Part shown: positions 20,301 through 28,701 of the stretch, piece by piece | Position numbering within the stretch: the first letter of the stretch is position 1 | Layout of the letters: each line of letters begins with the position of its first letter | Assembly: GCA_036897485.1 (NCBI GenBank) | Contig: JAYMTF010000884.1 | Coordinates: 1-28,701 of the forward strand | Direction: 5' to 3' | From: Pelargonium nanum | Taxonomy: Eukaryota; Streptophyta; Magnoliopsida; Geraniales; Geraniaceae | DNA length: 28,701 nt | Notes under the pieces: model-generated | The model's database searches: none | Told to the model about the DNA's origin: nothing | Seen by the model: the letters and a program-made list of their open reading frames with translations, nothing else | Position numbers and translations under genes: made by a program

Positions 20301-21924
20301 CCCAAGTGGATATTTTTCCATGAGACTCAATCTTTCAGATTGCCCTTTGTCTGTTCTTCCCGCTATCTGAATTATGTTTGATTTTGCTGCAACTCACCTT
20401 GTGCTTACTTCTTATTAGGCTGATTGTTTCGGTGGCTTGGATTGTGCACATTGTCATATATCTGTTGATCGACCCTCCTCTTTCTCCTTTCCTGAACGAA
20501 ATTTTTATCAAGTTGGATGATGTCTGGGGTAACTCAATAGCACTTGCTTCTCTCTTTGTGTGTGTGTGTGTATATATATATATCTACTTTGATGAATAGA
20601 ATAACACATTTGGCTACTTCTGTCAGGTCTTCTTGGTACTGCAGCATTTGCATTCTTTTGCTTCTACCTTTTGCTTGCGGTGATTGCTGGGGCTATGATG
20701 GTTGGTCTAAGATTAGTTTTCTTTACGATTCATCCCATGAAGTAATGTACTCTTTGTCCTCTAGTGTTTTTTTCATCCTTGTGATTTTAATTTACTGGTT
20801 AGGCAGACGCTTACTGACTGTCCATCAATCGACTGAACTTTGCAGGTGGGGGGCTACTCTAATGAACTCTTTCCTGTTTAATGTGGGACTCATTCTTCTT
20901 TGTTCTATCAGGTTGGGTCTTTTATTTGGTATTCTTTGACCTCATTTCTCTGTGTATCGTAGTTGATAGTTGACTCATTTCAGTAACATGCTTGTAGGAT
21001 AGAGCTGGCAATTTTTGTTGACATGGCCTGTTCAAGTCTTGTTAGACCTTAAATATGTGTTGTATGACCCAACACAAACACGACACGTTTAATAATCATG
21101 GCCAAATATTGAACGCAAACTCATACACATTTAATAATTGTGATTGAGCACACACAACACATTTAATTAACTTGCCAGCATGACACGCTTAAATCGTGCC
21201 GTGTCCCGAATTGCCCGATTTAATGTATAGGTTGTGTAAGCATGTGTATGATACAATTGTTACTGTCAAGGTAGCTTGGTTGCTGACTTACTGTCATTCT
21301 GCACAGAACCCTTATAATGAGCTTTACTTTTTTCTGTCTATTTCAGTGTGATTCAATTCTGCGCCACAGCATTTGGATATTATGCTCAAGCAACTGCAGC
21401 ACAGGAAATATTTGGGCACACGTTGCAGTCTCTCCGAGGGATTAAATATTTGTACAAGTGAGTTACAATTAGTTAGGTAACGTTTGGATTGGAATTTGTG
21501 TTCAGGAATGGGACTGGGAATGAGATGGTCATTCTTCAAGTTTCAATTATGACTTTTTGGTAATTCTCACGGCTTTGGAATGGGAATCTCATTCTCGAAA
21601 CCCATTTCCATTCCAATTTTTAAATCCAAACGCTACTTTATTCCTACACACCCTTTATGCCTTTTTGTTTAAGCACACATAACTCACTCAGCTAATTTTA
21701 CACATTTGTTATTGCACACAGGTATAACGTGTTTCAGATTGCATTCATTATCCTAGCGGGATTGACCTTTGTATATTATGCTGCCTTCGTAAGTTTCCAC
21801 TTCTTCCCCTTCTACATGCAATCATGACCCGAGCATATCTCCTTTTAACATTTTTCAATTGTTCAACTAAATCTAGGGATGGAAAAGACGGAAACCCAGC
21901 GGTAGGTTCCAGCTTTCCACTTGA
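17399..21924 (+). CDS. LMBR1/LIMR-like multi-pass membrane protein, 510 aa
   Basis: Fourteen exons: 17399-17748, 17901-17986, 18641-18759, 18905-19015, 19301-19399, 19507-19629, 19874-19936, 20033-20097, 20419-20528, 20627-20741, 20846-20911, 21347-21457, 21722-21788, 21877-21924; 1533 nt, all phases closing. The protein starts [15 protein letters not shown] and ends [13 protein letters not shown], both as in plant LIMR proteins (about 509-510 aa; cf. At5g01460/At3g08930 from memory). Membrane segments include about 6-30, 41-62, 84-108, 123-145 and several after residue 200. A charged, helical loop ([20 protein letters not shown]) lies mid-protein. LMBR1 proteins are endomembrane or plasma-membrane proteins of the lipocalin-receptor/LMBD class; the plant function is not established. 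The intron 1 donor is weak (AA|GTCGGT); it was chosen because it alone restores DKSIGKR, since the competing GT four bases later shifts the frame. The last exon codes for only 15 residues. Confidence 0.95.
17801..17829. repeat. (TA)n(GT)n microsatellite in LMBR1 intron 1
   Basis: Six TA steps at 17801-17812 are followed by eight GT steps at about 17814-17829. It is short and lies wholly within the 152-bp intron 1. It is expected to vary in length between individuals. Confidence 0.85.
18041..18098. repeat. 22-bp direct repeat in LMBR1 intron 2
   Basis: aaccttgaactttgatttgg followed by ca occurs at 18041 and again at 18077 (36-bp offset), identical in both. It probably reflects a small local tandem duplication. 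The rest of the 654-bp intron shows no recognisable element. Confidence 0.7.
20557..20582. repeat. (TG)n(TA)n microsatellite in LMBR1 intron 9
   Basis: About seven TG steps run into six TA steps inside the 98-bp intron 20529-20626. It is the same dinucleotide pair as in intron 1, in the opposite order. Confidence 0.85.
21001..21222. mobile_element. MITE-like remnant with TAGAGCTGGCAATTT end in LMBR1 intron 11
   Basis: The left terminus agagctggcaatttttgttg is clear at 21001. The right side contains repeated acacgaca-type motifs and ends in the region gtgtcccgaattgcccgatt (21201-21220), a degraded complement of the left end. There is no ORF. It belongs to the same terminal-sequence group as the copies at 8426, 24510 and 27849. 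Confidence 0.5.
21481..21632. mobile_element. 152-bp MITE with CGTTTGGATT inverted ends in LMBR1 intron 12
   Basis: cgtttggatt at 21481-21490 and aatccaaacg at 21623-21632 are perfect 10-bp inverted repeats. The inner arms (ggaatt, gggaatgag, ctcattc, ccaatt) also pair. It is non-coding and resembles the common GTTTGGAT-ended MITEs of plant introns; the superfamily is not assigned. A related, damaged copy lies at 22987-23114. Confidence 0.7.
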
Positions 21925-22986
21925 GGAAATGTTTCTTCCCAGAAGAGCATGTGTCCGATGGATCCATCAAGAATTCTTAGTTTTATCATCCATTTCGGGA
22001 GTGAGTGATTTTCATTTTCGGGATGTGTAAAGCCTTGTTTTGTATTGTGTCACAATCTTCAAAGAAAAAAATATGGACACCATGGGAGAAAGTTAGAGGT
22101 TATCTTTGCTGTTGTTTCTGCTTGTTTACATCATTTTGTATGTATTGATTTGTGGACACTACTCTTTAATTTGATGTAATATAATTGGGAGCAAAATGAG
22201 TTTTACCATCACATCTTGTTGTGAAAACTTAAATCTTTGCACTAATTAGTGTTTGAAATTTTGCTTCAACCTAGAATTTGGGAATATGTAATATTTCATT
22301 GTGTTCACTTTCATGAATATGGTTTTTGGATCATATGGTTGCAAAAATTGGACCAGACTGACCGGTAGGGATGACAATTTCGTCGGGAAAATAGTATATG
22401 TGAATTTTTAAGTGATGTTTATGTGTCCAAGTATTGTACAATATGATATGTTAATTTAAGTGTTTGATACGTCAATTAATTTATTGATGACTTTACAAAG
22501 TAACAATGCGGAACGCTAAAGTGTGTTTTATAAATCGGAATCTCCGTTTCAAAACAATTCTTGAACGTATTGAGTATCGGTCAAATCCAAAACATTTTTG
22601 TTTTCAAATATTGATATCATCAAACAATCATACACAAAATTTGTCCTCATTGTTTGAGAAATCAATAGATACAACAAATCAGCAAAAAAATTAAAGTTAG
22701 ACAACTTTGATAAATCAGTTTGTAATGTCAAAATGACAAAAAGCCCATTCAAGAATACTTCACAAACATTCTAAAAAAATTGAAAAAAAAAAAGAATACT
22801 TCACAAACAAGAAAGAAATAAGATTTATCTAAAAACAAATTTTCCAAGAGCTAAAAATGATTCTTGCATTGCTTTGATTATATGTTAAAACAATATCAAC
22901 TAATGACAAGCAACTTGCTTTGTAAAATTTTAACAAACCATTTTTCATAGGAAGTAATGACCCTTTGATAACAATTTATAATCACC
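21925..22986. other. Convergent spacer between LMBR1 and GDSL genes
   Basis: No gene visible. The first about 250 bp are likely LMBR1 3' untranslated sequence. A lone repeat terminus (tagggatgacaatttcgtcg, near 22366) resembles the other AATTGTC-ended remnants. 22760-22810 has two copies of aagaatacttcacaaac about 45 bp apart, separated by A-rich sequence. Nothing else is recognisable. Confidence 0.5.
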
Positions 22987-23114
22987 AGCGTTGGATTACA
23001 GAAAAAATAGAATCGGAATGAGAATTGGAATGAGATTTTCATTTCGGAGATGACCAAATAATCATAAATCATTCCAGTTTTGATTATTGATTCTCATTCC
23101 TGAACACTAATTAC
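22987..23114. mobile_element. Damaged MITE abutting the GDSL stop codon
   Basis: From agcgttggatta at 22987 to tcctgaacactaattacc just before 23115, this sequence is an inverted, diverged relative of the MITE at 21481-21632. Shared motifs are gtgttcaggaatg, ggaatgaga and ctcattcc. The TIR on the side next to the gene appears to be deleted. The element ends at, or a few bases inside, the annotated stop codon of the esterase gene. Confidence 0.5.
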
Positions 23115-26100
23115 CTATTCGCATTGCATGTCCTGACAGCTCACCTCTGATACATTCATAGTACTCCCATCAGTACCAACCGGATCGTACAGCGAATCAT
23201 CGGTGAACTCAGCCGGCATTCGCTTCCAGCTCAAACTCGGTTCCCATTTTGCAGCCTTAAGAACCTTACCTATCTCTTTCGCAACTATCACGCTACCATC
23301 TGCCGATAAATGGATTCCATCCCTGGAGAAGGATAAAAGAGTAGCATTAGAAAACGAGCACGTTCAATTGAAAAAACTATTCTCCCGTCTCAAAATGAAT
23401 GCCATGTTTCTCTTGTATTTTTGTCCCACAATGTGTCATTTTTCATTTTTAGTTAGTTATGCGTGAATTGACAATATTGTCTCTATAATAAGCTTGTTAG
23501 TATCCTTCAGTTTTGTTTTTGTTTTTGTTTTTTTTTTTTTATCAGCAAATAATACCCGTGTACACATGGGGCAAATACTTGTCAAGTTTAGTAAAAAAGT
23601 TGAGAATCAAATCCGTGCATTGAGTGCCAGTAACTAAGTGAAATTGATACGGGTGACATGCAATATCAGTGAACATTACCAAACTAAGACTACAAAATAT
23701 ACATGTGAACTTACGTAAAGCAAGCATTTGACCAATCGTCCCTTCTCTGAAGTGCAGTCCAGAGGTCGACACACTTGATATCCATCTCCTTGCACAGCTC
23801 TATGCACGCTTCTGAATATATCCGGCACAACTCATTTGTTCGACCCAGCTCTCCACATTTATCACTGGTTTCAGAGAAAAGTGTACAATTAGAAAAGCAG
23901 AATATTTCCTAGACCCAATACAACAGATGTAAAATATAGTACCTCATCGCTTCCCGTAATTTTGCCTCGTTGACAGGAGGAGCACTGAGAAAGATAATAC
24001 GCGTGTTATCCGAAAGGCTCTGATAAACAACCAAATTAGTTTTTAGAATACGCTCTTGATAACATAATTACATTGAGGATTGTAGCGGTAAAGTAGAGCA
24101 TAAAGGTTTTCAAAAAATCATATTCTACAAATTTTATGTTCTACGATATGTAAGGCATTACAGAAAGAACCATTACAAGTCGGTGGAATGTTCTGATTCT
24201 CGTCATCAGTATCCGATACTCATCCAAATAGCACAAAAGTATTCCTCAAGCTGAGATAGTTACCTTAAGATGAGTAGCGATTTTCCTCATGTTTTCTCTA
24301 TATTCTGGAAGTGGCACATGAGGACCTATGCCACCTGGATAAGGGCGCATAGAATCGTTACCACCAAAATAGACTATCACCAACGAAGGTTGCACAGGAG
24401 CATCCTAAAGCCAAGACAAAAATTGCATCAGAAGATATGAGCATCACTTAATATTATAGAGTTAGACCTACGAGCAGTTATCACCCCATTCATGTTCTTA
24501 ACATTGTGCTAGACCTGGGAATTTGGATCTAAACCTGTTGGCAACTGAAATCCAACCAGCATTTTTGCAGGATCGGTTTGCATGAAAACGACCCAAATAA
24601 TTTCGAGTCGGGTCTGCCATGGGAAAGTACACGCCGGGTCGGGCAACCCTCACTAACCCAGACACTTACTATGCAAAACCTGAAACCCAATATACACCTC
24701 TTTCCCGTCGGGTTAGGTTAAGTTTTTCAACCCGAATTGTCAACTCTACATTGTGTTATTACAGCAAGGAACTGTAGAAATTAGTAAAAAAAACTTGTAT
24801 ACCCAAGCAAAAGTAACGGAAAATGCATGCTAATCAGTCATGTTCCAATCTAATTTCATTATTAACCTGGAAAGGGGGAGCAGATTAGAGGATGTTAACC
24901 CCATCTTAACCTCCCAAAGCTTAAGCTACAAAAACTCGACAATAATGGCCTGACACATGTATCTAGCCATCATGTGTTCACATTGAATAGGACATTGCTA
25001 ACATGTGAATTCCACAACACTCTTCATGACACCCCAAAGCTTAAGCTATTAAATTCAAGACTACTGCAGAACACATGAATCAACCCTTCCTTAGTCCCCA
25101 CAATATGAGGCAGCACTCGCATTTGGATTCCACAACTTTCTCCATTGAAATCCTTGTTAACAACAAAACCTCACATGAAATAGTACAAAAATGAAAAATC
25201 TCATTTCAAAGGATGTCAACTATTTCTTCATACACATGATGAGCAAGTGATCAGCACATGCTTATCAACTTAAAACTTTTCATTGAATCGGTTCTCTAGA
25301 CTTTATCATAGTTTTTGACCTTACTGTCCCCAAAATCAAATAATTAAGTTCTCCTTCAGTATCTCTATCTCTCTAAGCACAATTGGTGATCTATCGATGA
25401 ATCTCTATTCATTTCCCACGTCCGGGGTCGTGTTAGAGTAGAAAACTATAATTAAGCTCTTATCTATCAACTTAAGCTTTTAGTTGCATCAATATCTTAA
25501 TACCTTTGGAAAAACTCGATCAAGAACCTGCAAGGCACGCCTCGAGTTCCATCCTGCATATCCTCTCACAAATACATCTGCCTGCACAAATTCCCAATTT
25601 CAAGCCAAAATTCAATTCCCTCCTCAAATTGTTCACAAATTGACCTTAATGTTGCTCAACCAAACTCTCAAAAAAAAAAAAAATTGTTGCTCAAACAAGA
25701 ACATCAAAACTAAGCTCCATTATAAACTAATATCACAAATTTGTCCACATCTTCAATGCATTTGAATCCCCAAAACACTACAATCATTAAATAAAAATCA
25801 GTATTACAGTAATTCTCAGCTAAAATCAAGATAACCCATGAAAAAAAAACATCATGTTCAGTGTCAGCTAAAATTAAAACAACCCAGATATTAAACACTA
25901 TTATTAGAAAATAACCAAAAATAGCTATACCAGCAAAGAAAAATGAAGCACCAAATCAGAAACATAAATTCGAAAAGTAGAAAAAAAATGAAGCATTAAC
26001 AAATTGGAAGATGAAATGAGACTCGGACTCATAGAATCAATAAAATCAGCTAAAATTAGAACATTCCAGAAATTAAAAACTAAAACTGATCTTCAGAAGC

Positions 26101-26378
26101 TTAATCAGCAAAACAAAAATGAAGCACCAAACAAGAACCACGAACTTGGAAACAAAACAAAAACGCATTAACAAATTGGAAGATGAATCGAGACTCATAC
26201 AATCAATAAAAAATAATGAAAAAATTCATGTAAAAAAAAACAGTGAGAACCAGAAGGAATCGAAGACCTTGCGAGCATACAAGTCAGCGAGAATCGCACC
26301 CCAACCATTGTTACTGAAACTGAACTGAACAATGGAAGACCCAAACAGCACGAACTGAGGTCTCGCTGGTCCAACCAT
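23115..26378 (-). CDS. SGNH/GDSL esterase, CPRD49-like, 254 aa
   Basis: Six exons (5' to 3'): 26268-26378, 25504-25581, 24264-24404, 23943-24019, 23715-23864, 23115-23322; 765 nt, all phases closing. It starts MVGPARPQFVLFGSSIVQFS, a typical CPRD49-type start; in-frame codons upstream begin with TTG only. The nucleophile motif is GSSI (Ser15), with Ser in place of the Asp of GDSL as in this subfamily. The oxyanion Asn is N79 in YFGGND, and the catalytic Asp and His are D187 and H190 in FTDGIHLS. There is no signal peptide, so the enzyme is probably cytosolic, hydrolysing an unknown ester. The C-terminal tail is odd. Relatives continue NPSEW and about 8-10 more residues; here MNVSE is followed by VSCQDMQCE and a stop, next to a MITE, and GAG|GTGAGC at that point is a good donor. 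The tail may therefore be mis-modelled or altered. Confidence 0.9.
24510..24748. mobile_element. MITE-like remnant with TAGAGTTGACAATTCGGG end in GDSL intron 2
   Basis: The right terminus cccgaattgtcaactcta at 24731-24748 is well preserved. The left side (tagacctgggaatttggatc from 24510) is a degraded counterpart. Internal cgggtcgggcaaccc and gtcgggttaggtta motifs are typical of this group. It lies in the 1099-bp intron 24405-25503 and has no coding content. Confidence 0.55.
24913..25140. repeat. ~119-bp diverged tandem duplication in GDSL intron 2
   Basis: ccaaagcttaagcta occurs at 24913 and 25033 (offset 120), and attccacaac at about 25009 and 25127 (offset 118). Scattered matches lie between them. 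The pattern suggests two diverged tandem units, possibly a piece of an older retroelement. Confidence 0.5.
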
Positions 26379-27623
26379 TTTTCTCTCTGTTTCTCGACGA
26401 AGACGAAGCAAAGCTTTGATTACAGATAAAATCTAAGAAATTAATTACATTCAATCACTGTTTTATACGTAAATTTATTACTCGGCAAAGAAGAAAAAGT
26501 AGTGTTTCGCTGGTCAACGATGGCTTTATGACTTGACACTTTTGATTTAATTTGCCGGTAATTGAAACTCGACACACATTTTTATTGGTTTATGTCACAT
26601 AAAATATGTTGTTCGGTTATTTTCTTGTTGGGTGAATCACACATTTTGTACTAAAAAAATTCGAATTTAATGATCAAGTATGCTAGTCGTTTCTGATTTG
26701 GGCTAAATTTGGCACGATACACCGATATTCTTGTTCTATGTGTCGAGTGTGAAACAATTTTAATTACGGGTTGTGTGTATTTTTAATTATGAGTCTTACT
26801 GAGGATAGGAGGACAGCGGAGGACATTAGGACCTTCTTCATGACAGTCCTCTCTCCTAAGCGATTTTATGTTAAGGTCATATCGAAGGTGTTCTTTAGAG
26901 GGACAAGTCTTGAGGAGAAGTCTGCTCCTAAACGTGAACTTAGGAGTCGGGTTGAGTGAAGGTGGGTGACACGTGAGTGGACGAACCCTCGAAGGACAAG
27001 CCTTGTGTTGTGGTATAACCCTGCGCGACGCAATACACTAGAAATGTGAGCAGGGGACATGTAGCACGACACAACGGCAAATTGAATCTCGATTGGGCGC
27101 GCTGCACGAAAGAGATGTGTGGACGCTACTTGGGGAAGGTGTAGTGCGAAGCGGTTAGGTCTCACACTGCAACAAATTCTTAACATTAATTTCTCTAAAC
27201 AAGACCGTCTTAGGCTAGCTAGTTAGAATATATTATTTTTCTTCGTGTCTTTTGTATTCTTCTTATAACAAACTTGGTGTATTCTATATAACTTTGTTTT
27301 AGAATATTGTTGATAATTAATGCATTGTTAGATCGATGAAAAAGAAAGACATGGTGTATGTTTTTTGCAATAATGTCTCTTATGTTGACTATTTACTTAT
27401 AAGACTTTTCAATTCCAAATAAACCTAACCCAGTATAGTCCAATTCAGATTTAAAATGAAGAACACATGATTAAGTCTTTGTTTAACATGTAACAAGCAC
27501 AAGGTATCTATTAATTTCATTATCAATAGTTTATTTTATGACTATTTTAATGTATTCTGTGATTATCTTATTTTATACTTAAATTAGGTGTGATGCTCCT
27601 CATAATAGATGATTTTAATAATT
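26379..27623. other. GDSL upstream region and a GC-richer block of unknown origin
   Basis: 26379-26530 probably holds the leader and core promoter of the esterase gene. 26790-27180 is distinctly GC-richer than its surroundings, with motifs such as cctctctcctaagcg, gggcgcgctgcacg and gacacgtgagtgg. It has only short open frames with no recognisable similarity. It ends near cacactgcaacaaattctta, which resembles a transposon terminus. It is most likely a decayed mobile-element fragment. 27190-27620 is AT-rich and featureless. Confidence 0.4.
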
Positions 27624-27711
27624 ATTTTAAATATCACACTATAACTTTGCTGTATAATTTGTCCTTTATTTTAAATATCACACTATAACTTTGCTGTATA
27701 ATTTGTCCTTT
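27624..27711. repeat. Perfect 44-bp tandem duplication
   Basis: Two copies of a 44-bp unit (containing aaatatcacactataacttt and gctgtataatttgtccttt) lie head to tail, at about 27624-27667 and 27668-27711, with no mismatch that I can see. Perfect identity in AT-rich spacer DNA implies a recent duplication or an assembly slip. Confidence 0.85.
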
Positions 27712-27848
27712 TTTGTGTGGGTATCTTGATTTATATCTAATTCAAGTTTGATGCTTAATTTATGTCTTGTCGTTTTGATTGGGACATTGCAAAAGAGAAC
27801 ATACTTGAAAATTTGTATGACTGGTGCGAGTCAGTGTAGATGGCAAAT

Positions 27849-28040
27849 ATAGAGTTGAGCCGGTTCAGTTTATGCTGTTGAATCTTAACTTTAACATGAT
27901 TTTAAAAGTGTTTTGGATCTAATCGGTTTCGAGTTTTATGTATAAAATACCCTAACTTACGTGTTAAACCTGGCCTGACAAACTTTAGGTTGGGTTTGGA
28001 TCGAGTACCTGCGGAATCAGGTACAATTTGTCAACTCTAT
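27849..28040. mobile_element. 192-bp MITE with perfect ATAGAGTTGA inverted ends
   Basis: atagagttga at 27849-27858 and tcaactctat at 28031-28040 are perfect 10-bp inverted repeats. Inside are gccggttcagt and ggatcgagtacctgcggaat-type sequence. There is no ORF. It is the best-preserved member of the TAGAGYTGNC-ended group in this window. Between here and 28590 I see nothing else recognisable apart from a short gcaacgac/acaacgac echo near 28236-28262. Confidence 0.65.
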
Positions 28041-28590
28041 GTGATACCTCGTATTTTATACGTGTTATCGGATTCTAAATATTGTCACATCTTTCAAATC
28101 ACCATTTTCACCATCTACTTGCTTGATTTGCTTCATATTTCATTTTTGTTGGACTCGTGAGAAAATTGCTTAATTTTTGGCTCATTCTAACACGTTTAGG
28201 CCTTATTTGGATTATTGCTTATCCTTGGGTCCCTGCAACGACCATGGGTTCCTACAACGACGTGTACTTGTTCCGAGCGTTGTTAGGTTGATGTTACGGT
28301 TTTTCGAGTGGGACCTGTTTTAAGTATTGACGTGACATTTACATGGTGGACCCAATTTATTACTCATATTCAAGGTTGTATATATTAAATGAATGGACAA
28401 ATAAATATAGATTAAGAGTTTTGTAGGTCATTCTTTAAATTGGGTAACCAACCAAATGTATTGCATTATTGGATGGACCTAAATGAGAGTTTTGGTGGAG
28501 TATAGTTGAACTTATCTTTTAGCATACATATAGAAAAGTATTTAATTTTAAAATATACTTTTTCTATCTAACAAAATAATAATTGTATAA

Positions 28591-28701
28591 GCCTCTAGGG
28601 GTGGCGCAATGGTCAAGACACACATCTTCATGTGAAAGGTCGTGGGTTCAAATCTCATTGCGTCGGGTGGGGTGAGATTTTGGGTTAAAAGGGGAGAGCT
28701 A
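28591..28701 (+). mobile_element. 5' part of a tRNA-derived SINE with pol III A and B boxes
   Basis: The A box is tggcgcaatgg (28602-28612) and the B box is ggttcaaatct (28645-28655), about 33 bp apart, as in tRNA-derived internal promoters. The leader gcctctaggg and the B-box surroundings fit a SINE head. It does not fold as an intact tRNA, because there is no matching acceptor stem after the B box. The last 21 bases equal the first 21 of the window, where the SINE tail continues to a poly(A). Compared with that tail, the full element would be about 150 bp, a normal plant SINE length. The right end is cut by the window edge. Confidence 0.8.

Noticed and set aside
26771..27186. Open frames in the GC-rich block as a gene or transposase remnant
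   Set aside because: They are short, without recognisable motifs, and lack splice signals joining them into a longer protein.
1..28701. A circular molecule (eccDNA) because the two ends match by 21 bp
   Set aside because: Both ends fall in a dispersed SINE family, so end identity is expected for a repeat-bounded contig. The joined SINE would not be flanked by a visible target-site duplication.
28591..28701. A functional tRNA gene at the right end
   Set aside because: A and B boxes are present, but no acceptor stem pairs and the sequence continues into a SINE body shared with the left end of the window.

Overview
The window is nuclear DNA of a flowering plant, almost certainly a eudicot. It carries six spliced protein-coding genes with AT-rich introns and GT/AG boundaries, separated by AT-rich spacers full of short non-autonomous transposon remnants. 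There is no bacterial, organellar or viral gene. The order or genus cannot be fixed from the sequence alone. I rebuilt each gene exon by exon by matching translated exons to known plant protein families and checking splice-site dinucleotides and codon phase; the phase closes in all five complete genes.

Layout, left to right. (1) 1-63: the 3' tail of a tRNA-derived SINE. (2) 1521-2250, minus: the first two coding exons of a type II (DNAJB-like) J-protein; its 3' part lies outside the window, and its second intron holds an array of roughly 300-bp tandem repeats. (3) 3463-6554, plus: a 311-aa HAD-superfamily CTD-small-phosphatase-like protein, six exons, with a first intron built from degenerate repeats that copy its own splice boundaries. 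(4) 7746-9138, plus: a two-exon plastid rhodanese-like protein (STR10 type). (5) 10054-15595, minus: a ten-exon RING-HC E3 ligase of the APD (aberrant pollen development) family, with one GC-AG intron and a partly duplicated exon 2. (6) 17399-21924, plus: a fourteen-exon LMBR1/LIMR-like multi-pass membrane protein of 510 aa. (7) 23115-26378, minus: a six-exon SGNH/GDSL esterase of the CPRD49 type. (8) 26379-28701: gene-free, repeat-rich sequence ending in the 5' part of a second SINE.

The genes do not form a pathway; they are independent housekeeping-type genes. Their order is informative. From memory, J-protein, STR10 and LMBR1 neighbours occur together in Arabidopsis around At3g08910-At3g08930; J-protein, APD2 and LMBR1 around At5g01390-At5g01460; and a GDSL esterase sits beside APD genes around At2g38180. 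The window looks like a relatively intact ancestral block that was duplicated and fractionated in Arabidopsis.

I found no undescribed multi-gene system. The most unusual signals are structural. Three of the six genes have an intron expanded by tandem duplication, and in two of them the duplicated unit carries copies of splice sites plus flanking exon. There is a GC-AG intron, a 300-bp foldback element inside an APD intron, and a 21-bp identity between the first and last bases of the window that places both ends inside the same SINE family.
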